Program-made: the position numbers and the translations under genes
The notes under the pieces: model-generated
What the model was told of the DNA's origin: nothing
The model's input: only the letters and a program-made list of their open reading frames with translations
The model's database searches: none
In this document: piece by piece, positions 33,700 to 45,983 of the stretch
Numbering within the stretch: position 1 is the stretch's first letter
How the letters are laid out: the number at the start of each line of letters is the position of its first letter
Source of the DNA: Triglochin maritima
Lineage: Eukaryota > Streptophyta > Magnoliopsida > Alismatales > Juncaginaceae
Assembly (NCBI GenBank): GCA_963682175.1
Contig: OY821775.1
Coordinates: 12,124,501 to 12,188,500, forward strand
DNA: 64,000 bases
Direction of reading: 5' to 3'

Positions 33700-35555
33700 A
33701 ATTTCTATTTTTTTGCTGGAGAAAAGCCAACACAACAAAACATTTCAACCATATCTTCCCATATTTCATGGTCACAAGTCACAACACAGACATGGACAAA
33801 GACCAACACAGAAGAGAAATGAAGCCTAGGGTCAAAAAAGTAATTCACCACACCCTACCCAATGCTTAAACCACACTTAAAACCCCAGTAGGAGAATTAA
33901 TGAGAGGACCACTAGCCAATTTCTCTCCCCACCCCGACTAATCAATCCTCATTACCACCATTATTATTTCCAGTCATGGGGATGCCTAAACAAGGCCAGA
34001 GTGTCAGAGACTATCAGAAAACTATGGCATAAACAAATGCCGAAGTGGAGAATAGAAGAGGAATGGAAGGTGGTAGGATTTGGAAGACTAAATTCCTTCC
34101 TTCCTTCCTTCATTCCTCTGACCTGATCTGAGAGGCTCTACAGGTCTGCACCTTTTATTACGAGTAGAGGTCCCCTGTTCAACAGACAATGTCCTATTTC
34201 TGATCAGAAGAATCCAAAACTGCTGTTTCCACTCTGTCCTGCCCATTTCTTTATTGCCTTTTCTTGTATTTATTACTGTGGCATAGCATTCCATGCACCA
34301 TCTGTAGGATAACTGGGTTTTGTCTTTTTTTATTTTTATTTTTATTTGTGTGCTTATCTTCAGACTCCCGACCTCTTCTTCTTTTTAGTTGTGTTTGCTT
34401 GCTTTTGGATTTCTTGTGTGTCTTGTTGCTGTTGTGAGGAAAGTATTGTTGGTTCACTTTTCCTCCACCTTTCTCTCTTTCAAGGGTGAGTTATATGCAG
34501 TAGTATGCGTCCTTGTACATCTATATATATGTCTTCGTATTAGGTTTTTTAGTTTTTTTGGGGGGTAGATGAAGTCTTTAATTGTGTTTCGTTTATGCAT
34601 GGCAACAATATGGTTTTGTTTGTGGTTTAGATCTACATATGCTTGCATGTTAGCAAGGAAAAGTGTCTGGAAAGTAAGTCTTTTTTTAACTAAAAAAGAA
34701 TTTAGGGTTTCTCTTTTTGAGTCCATGTCAGTCAAGATTGGCCTTTGGAGTTGCTCTATAGTGCACTCTTTGAGGTTTGAGTAGTTTCATTTGCTACCGT
34801 TTTCTTGTTGAATGATGGAAGTTGACATGCAAACCAAACTGAGAAGTATGGAAACATGTCTATTGAAACTATCCAAGTATTAATGCTACTTTCATACCCT
34901 AGTTATCTTCTGAATTTCATGTAATTTTTTAGCAATTTTTTAGGCTTTCATAGCACACCTAAATACGAGTTGTGGCATTTATAACTTGTTATGATTTTAA
35001 AAAAATCTATGTAAAATAAGTTTTTTTGTTGGAAATCTATGGAATATAGGTTCTCATGACAAGGTTCTTTTTTCCAATAAAAATGCATGCTTCCTCACCA
35101 GATTATCAAGTTCGTCATCTTTTCAAGAAAAAAACATCACCATTTTTCATCTCATGGGTGTTTGTCTTAAATTTATCTCCTCTCCATCCTCCTCTCTCAT
35201 AGTTTTTTTTTACTGATTTTAGACACTAAAGGCCAAGACCACAAGAAAAGTGGGGGGAAAAACACGTTCTAAACCGACAGATAAAGACACAGACACAACA
35301 TGAAATAGTATAGACAAGACACCAATGGGGGTATGCATAAAATTCAGGAAGTTTGACATGACCTGATTTGGAAATTGGAATGTCTTTCTTCTGTTTTTCT
35401 ACGTGATTCTTTCATACCCATTTTTAACCATGAGTTAGAGTTTTGGAAATTTCTAGTGTAGATAGAAGTCAAATTTGATGAACAGTTTTTTTTTTGCTTA
35501 GAGATAAGTTCATTGTTTGACATGTCATCTTTTTGAAGGCGATCAAGACACTACT
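33700..35555. promoter_or_regulatory. Upstream region of the NAC gene
   Basis: No coding sequence is supported. It holds a (CCTT)n run near 34104-34120 and several T-rich stretches. The transcription start cannot be fixed by eye. The region between the family-H element and the start codon must contain the promoter and 5' UTR. Confidence 0.4.
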
Positions 35556-37900
35556 ATGATGCAAGGAAATGGACAACTCTCAGTTCCTCCGGGCTTCCGC
35601 TTCCATCCGACCGACGAGGAGCTTCTCTACTACTACCTAAGGAAGAAGGTCACTTACGAGCCCATAGATCTCGATGTCATAAGAGATGTTGACCTCAACA
35701 AGCTCGAGCCATGGGACCTCAAAGGTCAGCACTGTAATCCTTGTTTTGTCCAAGTCTACCTCTTTTCTTGTCCCAAAAGGGCAGCTAGTAAGTCAACCGC
35801 ATTTTAGTGCTTCTTCTCAACACTTCAAGAAAATGAAGACTTTTATGTAACGAAACGTGCATGTCTCTCGAGGAGTGGGAGTGGATTCAGTTGTATATAT
35901 ACATGGATGTGAAAGTGGTTTTAGATTTTTATGAAATTTTTGGTAATAAAGATGGCTCTATACAAGATCCAAGATGGCTTTCTTTTAATTACCTTCATTT
36001 GACCAAGTTAGAAGCATGACATGAAAAATGTGAAGCATGTAAGGCTTTCCTTTTATATTAACATCACTAAGAATGCCCATCTTAAACTTATTTTCTTTTC
36101 CATATTTGAGTTTGTTGGTGTTTAATTTTTTGGTAAATTATAAACATTACTTTACTCTTGACTACTACCAGAAAACACCTCATTATATGTTGCTAAAGTA
36201 CAATCTCAACCAACTAGACTAGCTCCACTTTGCAAGAATTTTGTCTTTGATCTTCCAACTATTAACTTCGCATATATAGGACGTCATGAGTTCTTCTATT
36301 GCATTATAACCTATGTAATGATGAAACTTGGATTGATATTTAATTTTGTGAAACTCATGTCTACCTTCTTCTCCTATTTGTTCTTCACAGACAAATGTAG
36401 GGTTGGGTCAGGGCCACAGAATGAATGGTACTTCTTCAGCCACAAGGACAAGAAGTACCCGACTGGAACACGGACCAACCGGGCGACGACAGCTGGTTTT
36501 TGGAAGGCAACAGGGAGAGACAAGGCCATCCACATTTGCAGCTCAAAGAGGATTGGCATGAGGAAAACCCTAGTCTTCTATATTGGTAGGGCCCCTAATG
36601 GCCAGAAAACAGACTGGATCATGCACGAATACCGCCTCAATGAAGAAAATTCCGATCAATTTCAGGTATGTGCTGTTAATCATTAGTCATTCATAGAATG
36701 GGTGATACCATGCACAACTCTGTAATGTACCTTAATGTTTTATTTTCTTTTTAGTTACTAAAAGAAGACACCGTTGTTATGGTCTAAAACCACTCCTACA
36801 ATATTAAATCATGTTTTTGTTTGCAAATTTGTTGGTGTTATCTAGGTTAGATCTTGAAATTTAATTTTACAGGAAATTATATATTAAAATAAATATAACT
36901 AGAACTAGAGCTATCCATTTCTAACTACATCATATGTCATGACAATTGCTACTATTGACCATGAGGACTTTAGCCATGTATTGAAACCCTCACATTTCTT
37001 CTCATAAACAAATATACATTAATTATATGTCTTATTTGTTATATATACATATATGCTTAGTGGATCTATATATTATATGAAGATTTTTATGGAAGTTTCT
37101 TTTTTCTTTATTCATTAAACCCAATAACTTAACTCCGGTATTGGTTATTTCAAAACCAAAATCTAATTAAGCCAGTTGGGTTATTAAATAGAGCTGAAAT
37201 AAAGGCATTTGGTTGCTCTAAAATCATTGGTAACGAGCAACAACTATGTCAAAACATTGCATGCATTGGCATGCCCTCATGCAAGTCTGAAACTTCTCCT
37301 TTTTATGTTTTTTTAAAACATTTTGTTATATATATCTTGATCATAATTCATAATCCCACAACACATGCATAGTAGTTAATTGGTAAAATTAAGTGGATCA
37401 TTGACATGGTTCATCACCATTCCACATCCTTGTAGGAGGAAGGCTGGGTGGTCTGCAGGGTGTTTAAGAAGAAGAACCATGTAAGGGAACACCACCACTC
37501 CGACGCAGCCGGAGAAGACCAACCAAACCACATGAAGCCAACCCTACCCTTCCCACTGGACACAAACCAAGGTTTCCACCTTCCATGGGACTACTCCATC
37601 GACAACACCATGCATCTCCCTCAGCTCCTAAGCGCCGAGTCCAGCGCCTTCACCTCCTTCAACCCGCCCAACACCGGCGGTGGTGGCGCAATGCTCCCTC
37701 AGCATCACGAGAGATTCAACGGGGACTGGTCCATCCTAGACAAGTTGCTCGCTTCCCACCAAAGCCTTGACCACCTCCTCCATGGTAGGAGTCTTCTCCA
37801 GTCTCACCAGCTCATCAACACCAATGGTGGTGGTTTGGGGCACAAATTCCCTTTGCAGAATGTTGGGTGTGATGGGGACGTCTTGAAGTTTCCCAAGTGA
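35556..37900 (+). CDS. SMB: NAC transcription factor, SOMBRERO orthologue
   Basis: A nuclear DNA-binding factor; in Arabidopsis SMB drives root-cap maturation and cell death together with BEARSKIN1 and 2. Exons: 35556-35724, 36391-36665, 37436-37900; both introns are GT-AG and the product is 302 residues. NAC subdomains run in order: [60 protein letters not shown] then [21 protein letters not shown] with [20 protein letters not shown], and [14 protein letters not shown]. Introns sit at the usual NAC positions. The variable C-terminus keeps [21 protein letters not shown] and the terminal LKFPK, which I recognise from SMB. It is somewhat shorter than Arabidopsis SMB. ATG 35556 was chosen because the next residues lead directly into the NAC domain; ATG 35517 in the same frame would add 13 residues. 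Confidence 0.95.
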
Positions 37901-38877
37901 GAGTTGTGTTAGGTGTTTCTTGCTATAAACTTAAGATTAGGGTTTTATGAGTACGTGTTGTATATACTTAATTAAGAACTGCCATAATGTGATGCAGTCT
38001 TTCTTCTTTCATGGGTGGTAGCTCTCCTGATCTTTAGTAAGAGAGATTGGATCTTTCTCAAGTAGAAGTGATTGTCATTTTGGTGTTTTACGTACAAGAC
38101 AAGACTATTGTTTTGTTTAATTTGTTGCGTTTCTCTTTGGTTTTATATAGCACGTATGTCAGTACGTTCTAGCTTTGTGATTTTGTCTCGACTTTTAATT
38201 TATATGTCCAGTTCGGAGCTCCCTTTGTGAATTATTGTAAATTTTCTTTACAAGCAAAAACAAAAGTCTACAACTATAAATTTAGCACCCAATAAAATTG
38301 TTATATAAATTGCCGCACCCATGAATATTTATACTTGTCATTTGGTCGCGGAAGACATTTTATTTATTTAATCTACTTTAACCCATCGTATTTTAAATCT
38401 CAAGGACGCAAACAAAACTGTTGATATTCGAAATTTGGTGTTGACTATTTCGAGATAAAGGATTGCCCAATTGAGTTAGCCTTGGTTCATGGATGGATTA
38501 CTGTTGAGAGTGCTAAGGTCATGTTTGGTTCACCGTAATTAAGGGGGTAATATAATCAGATTATATGTTGGATTACATTCTAATGCTTGGTTGAGGAAAT
38601 CAATTGTTGTAATTCAATTACAAAAGTAATCCAATAACACTTCTTTCAAGATAATTGGATTACATCGTTGGAGGTCATAATCCAATTACATTACAATATA
38701 ATCAACTCATTTCGTACAATTCAAACATTGTCACATCGTCAAACTCAACTTTGCGTGTTCAGCAAGCTCATAATTAGGGATTATAGTTGAGGTTAATGTC
38801 AAACTAAAGAAAGAGAATAAGGTTTTGTTGTTGCTATCATCGTTGTCAGACTTGTTCAGGTTGTTGTTTCAAGTATT
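37901..38877. other. NAC 3' UTR and intergenic
   Basis: T-rich 3' flank. Around 38515-38720 are GGTAATATAATC, TGGATTAC and GTAATCCAA segments of a possible MITE shared with 14720-15110. No gene is seen. Confidence 0.35.
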
Positions 38878-38885
38878 CTCCTTGG

Positions 38886-41106
38886 TAGGGGTGCACATGG
38901 GTCGGGTTGGGTCGGGTTTGGGCTTCAACCCGACCCAACCCGAAATTTTCGGGTTGGGAAAAAACCCAACCCGAACCCGAACCCGAACCGGTTCGGGTTG
39001 AACCCAACCCGACCCGAAATTTTCGGGTTGGGTTGGGTCGGGTCGGGTTGAACCCGAAAATTGGGCATGAAATATTTGCACACTAAGTGCTAAATGATTC
39101 CTGAAATGTAGGCAATAAAAATGATAAGGGTATTCCAAAAACCTCAACCATTCAATCCTAACTTATATAAATTGATTTCAAGCCTAAATTTAAATCAAGC
39201 AAGCAAGTGAAACAACTACACAACTTCAAACACACCTTAAAAGTTAAATGAATACAACTTCAAAATCAGCAAGCAATAGTTCAAGGTGTCAACTGTCAAG
39301 CCAAGAAGCAATAAGTTCAAAATAACTTTAAAATCTAGCAAGTAACTTAAAACACAATGCCATGAAACAATCCTAATTCCGACATAACATCCAACATTCC
39401 TAATTTCCAACATAACAGTAAACATAACATCAAATAACTTGAGCAAGCCTCTCCACGATGTCTTTATCTTCCGAAATAGCTGAAACAATCAATGACACAT
39501 AAAATTCAGACACAGACTTAAGAGGACTTTTACGACACATGAGCCTAAGATGTTTCCACATTGTACTTGTTCCATGAGCTGTATTACAAGAATAATTGGT
39601 GTTTTGACAGTAGTTACAGACAGCTCGTTCAACCCGTCCTTTTCCTTTGACCCTCTTGAAGTGACTCCACACTTCGGATTTACGTTTTTTACTACTTGGT
39701 TCGACCACTTCATCAATAATATCAAGCCCTTCTACATGATCTTTTGGTTGATCAGATGACATCTACCAAAAATATCAATAAATACAATATGTGATTACAG
39801 CATTTCAGAAGTAAGGTGACATCTAATAAAGACAATATGTGACATCTAATAAAGACAATAGTCAAAGTAGATCTTACAATAGCTGAACAGCCATAGCGTC
39901 GAAAACAATATGATAACCTTCTCATTTTTTACCAAATAACATAACCAAGGACAATGCCAAGAATTAAGGTCATAGGGTCGGAAATACAATGCCTTATTAA
40001 CGTTTATCTAGACTAATGCAACAAAATCTCTTTGAAAAAATTGAAAATCTCATTCATCTATCTATCTATCTATATAATTATTGCTATTCAGAAAATTTTA
40101 GCCAAATCGAAATTTTCAAGTAGACTAATCAGACAAAATCTCATATATCTAATTATTGATATACAGAAAAAGAAATTTGACTAATCAAAAATTTCAACTA
40201 CAAAATCTAATTCATCTATCTAATTATTGGAATTCAGAAGAAGAAGAAGAAGAAGAAAATCCTTAACCACCGAAAATCCAAAAGAGATAGTCAAATCCAA
40301 AACATACTTTAATTTTCAAAAAAGAGCACGGAAAATAATGGGCAATTTTGGATTAAGGTTTGGACGAAATGGGTATTACCCTAGTTTGGATTAGTACTGA
40401 GCAGAGACCCCAGATTAAGGTTTGGATTAAGGTTTGGATCCAGTGTCTGAAACATATTTTGCATTCGATTGTTCTTGAAGCAGAGACCCCAATTTCCCTA
40501 ACCCTAAATGGATGAAATGGGTATTACCTGCACCGAATTCGAAGACGACGCCGTGTTGGTGAAGCGGGATCGACGAAGACGAAGACTAAGGCGGCGCAAA
40601 TCGGCGGGTCGATTTGGAACGTGGAAATCGTGGGATCGTGGAGGGAGAGGAGGAAGAAGAAAGGCTGGAACGTGGAGGGAGAGGAGGAAGAAGAAAGGCT
40701 GGAACGTGGAGGCCGGAGGGAGAGGACTGAAGAAGAAAGGCTGGAGGGAGAGGAGGGACAATCGGCGGTCGGCGCCGCGTGAGGGAGTGGAGAGGAGGGA
40801 GAGGTGAAATCAGGATTCGGGAATGCGTTTTTTTTGTTAGGGACTTAGGGTTAGGTGTGGACGGTCAGGATTTACTTGATGGACAGTCAGGATTTATTGG
40901 GGGAAAATATAATTAAAAAATCTTCGGGTTCGGGTTGGGTTGGGTTGGGTCAACCCGACCCCTCAACCCGAACCCTACCCGAAAATTCGGTTTTCAGATT
41001 TTTCCAACCCAACCCAACCCGAATCTCTTCCCAACCCAACCCAACCCGACCCGACCAGACGGGTTCGGGTCGGTTTCGGGTTCAACCCGACCCGTGTGCA
41101 CCCCTA
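38886..41106 (-). mobile_element. hAT element, 2.2 kb, carrying a lone BED-finger gene
   Basis: Terminal repeats TAGGGGTGCACATGGGTCGG and its counterpart at the right are flanked by an exact 8-bp duplication CTCCTTGG (38878-38885 and 41107-41114). Subterminal TCGGGT and ACCCGA clusters match those of 17742-18398. It contains the BED-finger gene at 39430-39762 and a GA/TC-rich 5' leader near 40500-40830 but no catalytic transposase domain. It is an internally deleted derivative of an Ac-like element. Confidence 0.93.
39430..39762 (-). CDS. BED zinc-finger protein, N-terminal remnant of hAT transposase
   Basis: Encodes 110 residues. After an acidic start (MSSDQPKDHVEGLDIIDEVV) and a basic KKRK, a BED finger follows: EVWSHFKRVKG, CNYC, then HGTSTMWKHLRLMC with His and Cys ligands. 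BED fingers in hAT transposases bind the element ends. The RNase-H-like catalytic domain and hAT dimerisation region that should follow are absent. The ATG lies directly after TTTTGGTAG on the minus strand, so an upstream leader intron is likely, with the promoter in the TC-rich right part. It may be expressed as a short DNA-binding protein, but it is more simply a relic. Confidence 0.75.
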   Translation of the reverse strand: MSSDQPKDHVEGLDIIDEVVEPSSKKRKSEVWSHFKRVKGKGRVERAVCNYCQNTNYSCNTAHGTSTMWKHLRLMCRKSPLKSVSEFYVSLIVSAISEDKDIVERLAQVI

Positions 41107-41423
41107 CTCCTTGGAAGGGAGAAGCTTGCATGAAAAAGTAATAAAGAGTTGATGTCTGAGTTTTTTTTTTGGCTAAAAGCTTCCACTATACTATTTCATT
41201 ACTATAAAATAAGTGCAAAGCTTATGGTTAGGGATACATACCATACCCCAACTTAGATGTTTAACCCAAGTACAAAAGAACCCACGTTCCCATAACCCTT
41301 GTGAACAAAGACCCCAACCATAGCAACTTTAGAAAGAATGAAGACGAAAATATAATATCGAAATAATATGCTACATAATAGACTTGAAGTATTCCCCATA
41401 TGCTTCAAATTTACTACCAAATA
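41107..41423. other. Gap between hAT element and solo LTR B
   Basis: No coding sequence. It may belong to the 3' part of the Copia relic that resumes at 43319, because solo LTR B appears to have inserted between them. Confidence 0.3.
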
Positions 41424-43313
41424 TGTAATAACCTTAATCTAAAACACCCTAATTAACCTAAACTAAACCTAATTAACCTTAATTAAGCTTGAATAGTAAA
41501 GCATGAGGTGGAAGAATTGGATAAGATTTGGGTTTTTCTATAAATAGAGGTGTTAGGTTTAAGAAAAACGTTTTCTTCATAACTTGGTTTCTTCAGAGAG
41601 TGAGAGAAGTGATTTTGGAGGAGAAGAAGAAGGAAAGAAGGAGGAGTGGAAGTGAAGGAGAAGAGTTGGGTTGAGTTTGCCAAAGCTTGGGAGGCTTCCA
41701 CAAACGTCAATAAGGTATGCTAAATCTTCATTATAACTCACATAAGCTTTGTGAGTGTTGGGGATCGACGTTGGTGTCAAATTCCTCGTCGGATTGCAAC
41801 CTATTCAGAGGTTGAAGACGACGATCGGTCGATCGGTACCTGTGGGCAGTCGATCGATGGTATTATTATATTAATTTGCACCCGCAAACGGTCGAACGAT
41901 GTCTGAGGATGGTCGACCGTTATGCCAGATTTGTGCGGGTAAAAAGGTTGATGCTGTTATCGGTCGAACGGATATACTTAGCCGGTCGACCGAAACAATG
42001 AGAATAGGTCGGTTGGGGATTTTGACTTATTAAACGGTCGAACATCCTTAACCTGGTTCGACCGATCTATTCGATGCTAAGTCGGTTGGGAGCTTTGACC
42101 ATCAAAACGGTCGACCGCTCTTTAACTTTCGGTCGACCGACGGAGCATTTTAATTAAGCAGTAGAGTGCCTGTGATTTTTCGGTTGAACTGTATCTCAGT
42201 TCCGGTCGACCGAATATTACTTAGGCAAAATGCTGAAATCCCTGTTATCGGTTGAACGATCCCTTGGTTCGACCGGTCGGATATATAAATATTATAAATA
42301 TTGTATAACGTAGACCATCCAAACGGTCGACCGCTAGATGACTTTTGTTCGACCGATGGGTCGGTAATTCAGTTGGCGTGGTTCGATCGATACACTTGTT
42401 TGTACAGTATAGAGTACTGTGCGGAGGACCGGTCGACCGGTGTGCTTGTAGCGGTTGACCGATCTGCAGCAGGTTGGTGGATTTATCCACACGCGAGCCG
42501 TCGAGTATAGGTCGACTACCGGCTCTGAGGCGACGGTCGATTACCGGCCTTGAGAGCGACGAATTTCACTTTCGACGATGGCGTATTATTGTTGGCCTCT
42601 CATATCGAGCGGGGTGTGAGAGATGAGTGTCGTAAACCTTGGGCTGTTTGCTGGGGTTTGTCGGTAGGCCGAGGATGTTCCGGCAGGGTGCGCGTCTGGC
42701 GGCTCTTGGGGGAGCAACGGCTGTCGTCTGGCCCGAGTTGTGCATTCGGCGGACTGACTCGCTCCTGGGGTGGCGGCGTAGTGTCAGGGTTCCTTTCTGC
42801 GGCTCTTGGGGGGCAGTGGTGCCGACTGACCCTTGTAAGGCAGCGGTGGACTGACTTGACCCTCGTGGTGGCAGGAGTGGTTCAGTACTGCGGAGGCGGA
42901 GATGAGTATTATTGTGGACCCGAGGCGGATGATCATGTGCATTGCATTGCATTGTCTTTAATTCCATTTTGTATTTCAGGTATGGTATACGGGGTTCCTT
43001 CAGGGAACTCACGCATGTTTCAATTGTTTGCATTTCAGGTAGCGAGCAACATTAGAGTCGAGGTGGTGGCCGAGGAGGGTGCCCCGGGATCTGATCCAGT
43101 CTTCTTTTTGTATCTTTTGTTGAGGTAGTGATTACATGTATATTCCTTTCTGTTGTAATCACAGTTGACTCATATGTATATTTTGACTTCCACGTGGATC
43201 TATATCTTTATATATATATACATTTTGACTTGTTGTTTCGTGACGTGTCCTGTGTTGACCGTTGACGGTCTTTATTATTGTTTAAATTTTCCACTGTTTT
43301 CGGGGACGTTACA
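41424..43313 (+). mobile_element. Solo LTR, family L1 copy B
   Basis: A 1,890-bp unit from TGTAATAACC to GGGGACGTTACA is flanked by an exact 5-bp duplication AAATA (41419-41423 and 43314-43318). The TATA box TATAAATAG lies at 41539-41547. Downstream come a leader and a dense GGTCGACC / GGTCGAACG array (41830-42470). The frames at 42550-43128 (+) and 42566-43033 (-) overlap on both strands and are not conserved as protein in copy C, so I do not call them genes. Confidence 0.9.
41830..42470. repeat. GGTCGACC palindrome array in solo LTR B
   Basis: More than a dozen GGTCGACC, GGTCGAACG and GTTCGACCG cores, typically paired (CGGTCGAACG, about 14 bp, GGTCGACCG) with longer spacers between pairs. 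Confidence 0.85.
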
Positions 43314-43318
43314 AAATA

Positions 43319-43990
43319 TCCTCCCCTCATAGCCAAAGTATTAGGCTTCCTCATTCATCATGTCCTGCGGAGGGGGTGACATGTTCAGATTTGCAATTAA
43401 AATAGACCTTGCCCGATTAATTGACGAGGCACAGCCACCGTCCATGTTGCAACCAAGTGATATCACAAGCTATAGAGGCCATAGCCCTATACTTTGCTTC
43501 AGCCGATGATCGAGACACCATCGATTGTTTCTTGGACTTCCAAGATATGAGAGATCACAAAAAACTAGTGTCAGAACGTCTCGTGATTGGGCAACTTGCC
43601 CAATCCAAGTCACAGTTTCCAGTGAGGATAACGAGGGAAACAGATTTGTATAGACCTTGTCCTGGAGACTGTTTGGGATATTTGAAGATGCGTAAGGCTG
43701 CATGAAAGTGATTCAAGCGTGGGGAGTTCATTAATTGACTGAGGACTTGGATGGCAAAAGTGATATCGAGACGGGTTATGGTTAGGTATATCAACCTTCC
43801 AATTAGCCTTCGATAGATTGAAGCATCCTAAAGCAAGTCAGAACCAGTCTTTGAACTTGGAAAATTGCTCCATGGGGTGTCTTCAGAGGTCAGCTGCATG
43901 CCCAACAATCCAGCATCTTTGAGAAGGTTGAGAACATATTTCCGTTGAGAGATGTAGATTCCATTTTCCTATTAGCACTACTTCTACAGA
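43319..43990 (-). pseudogene. Copia reverse transcriptase-RNase H fragment
   Basis: On the minus strand: ISQRKYVLNLLKDAGLLG, then YRRLIGRLIYLTITRLDITF, VLSQLMNSPRLNHFHAALRI, DWASCPITRRS, and in another frame [10 protein letters not shown] and [11 protein letters not shown]. These are the C-terminal reverse transcriptase and RNase H motifs of Copia polyproteins. Stops and frameshifts interrupt it. Confidence 0.85.
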
Positions 43991-44026
43991 AAATCCTAGG
44001 AAAATTTGGGGGAAAAGTCTTTTGAA

Positions 44027-44345
44027 TTAGTACATATGGACATTTGGGGGAATTTTGCTATACCCAGTTTTAATGGATTTCATTACTTCTTTGCAATTGT
44101 CGATGATTTCTCTAGATGAACATGGTTTTTTTTATAATGAAGTCCAATTATGAAGCATTGCATCATATTAAGTCTCTCTTTTTCTTCATGGTGCAAACTC
44201 AATTTCAGCACGTACACTATTAAGCAAAGAAGGAGTGATAATGGATCTGAATTCACTTCGAAGGATCTTCATGATTTCCTAAATGACGAAGGGGTTGGAC
44301 ATAATTTTTTGCCCATATATATACACCCTAACAAAATAGTATTAT
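44027..44345 (+). pseudogene. Copia integrase core fragment
   Basis: On the plus strand: LVHMDIWGNFAIPSFNGFHY with FFAIVDDFSR, then a stop, and later RRSDNGSEFTSKDLHDFL and EGVGHNF. This is the DDE integrase core of a Copia element with two of its acidic residues visible. Its orientation is opposite to the adjacent RT-RNase H fragment, so the two were rearranged or come from different insertions. Confidence 0.82.
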
Positions 44346-45975
44346 AAAAAAAAAATACCGATATTTACGAGAGGTTGCTAGAGCCCTTAGGTTTTGAAGC
44401 ATCACTACCTCTTCACGGTGAAGAGGAAGAGAATCAGAACAACTGATTCATCTCCTCTCTTTCTTCACTATTTATAGGCCGGTAAATCGGTTACAAATAA
44501 GAGGTAATCGGGTTTACACAAAATACCGGATTAGCTAAATACAATCGTAAAATATAATGTCCGTAAAAACTAAAAAAACCCAAATCCTTCCGTCCAATAA
44601 TAACTCCTCCTCTAAACTCTTTTTCCAAGCTTCGACGCCGGCGAACACCGCAGGGTACGTGATGTTCAGTTGGTTTAGTTCGGATTCGGTTGTCGAGTGG
44701 TCGGGTTCGATAACTTCGTCTAACAGGGAGAGGTACGATTTTCGAAATCAGGGATTGTAAGTGATTTGTTTCTCTTAATTGATTTCTGTTGAACTGATGT
44801 TCATCCGGATTGACTGGTTATGTGAGACGTTCATAAGTTTGTTTTTCGAGACATTTTGGGCTTAGATGTTGTCTGAGGTTAGTTTGAATCATTTTGAATT
44901 GAATTGTATTCGTGGTTAATCAAATGCTAATGATTTGGGTAGAATAAGGTAGAGTAAATTGTAGAGCTTTTGTAGTCAAAGAAATCGTTAATGGACCTAT
45001 TTTCATTGTGAATTGTACGAAAAAATAAGCTCAGGATTCCATGTCGTCGTCTCCTTTCATTTGCATTCTGCTAATGTGGTATGATGGTATCCACTGGATC
45101 AGTAACTTAGTCAGTGACTCACTAGTCGGCCTGTTTTTTTTTAGCTCGATTGATTGAAATCGACTAATCAGGTAAATAATTAAATAGACCCATTGACGAG
45201 TCTGTATTTACCCAATCAATTGAAACAGATCAAAAGGTTCAAAACCCTATACTGACTCTACAACTTCCAAGCCCGCCTCACGCTCCCTTCCAAATCATAC
45301 CAACCCTTAATTTAGCTGTCTTCTGTATTTTGACTTTCCAGGCTCAAAAAACAGGTTCATTCTTGTGGTGACGATTCATGTTCGATGTAAATGCGTAATC
45401 CTTGATTTTTCGATAGAAATTGTTGAATGGATTGTCATTCGTGATATCTTCTAAGGCCTAAGCTTTTATAGAGTGACTTTAGTTGTTGATCTTGCTGACA
45501 TGAAACTAATTTCTGAAACCAAGTTCTCTCCTAAGGTAAAGCTCAATTGTTCGCCCCCATAATTTGTAGTATGACACATAAGTTTGATGTTGTGGTAGTT
45601 AGGACAACTTTGAGTGCCTCTTGACAATTCTGTGGCACCAATTTAGTCTTTCTAGACTTTTCTGGTATTTTTGTCCGAAATATATTACATTCTTCTAGTT
45701 TAGTATCGCTTAATTTCTTTCTTTTTATGATTTCCTTGTCTTGACTTCTTTACTCTTTCATGCAAATCGATACAGATCGCATATTTATGTCATCAAAAGA
45801 TCCTCATGCTTTAGTGTATTACTTCTCATTTTTCTTTGTTGAACGACTTATAAAATTTCTTCTTTGGCCAACTTGTGATTCACTAAAAGTCTTTAATCTT
45901 TGATGTATTTAATTTGATGTACTCTTGATTTTTTTTCCTCTGTATCTTAGCCAACTTACAATGCCATTTTCTTGT
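44346..45975. other. Intergenic; one unassigned exon-like segment
   Basis: Positions 44556-44760 are open on both strands and end in a donor-like GTAAGTG on +. No domain is recognisable in either reading (+: SSDSVVEWSGSITSSNRERY; -: YLSLLDEVIEPDHSTTESEL). The rest is T-rich with no supported gene. Confidence 0.3.
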
Positions 45976-45983
45976 TCCTTCCC

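Noticed and set aside
40508..40807. Arg/Lys/Gly-rich frame of 99 codons
   Set aside because: It is the GA-rich antisense of the hAT leader; repeats of AGGAAGAAGAAAGGCTGGA explain it and it opposes the BED gene.
42550..43128. 192-codon frame on + and 155-codon frame on - in solo LTR B
   Set aside because: The equivalent part of LTR C (54502-54936) does not encode a similar protein, and both strands are open, so this reflects base composition rather than a gene.
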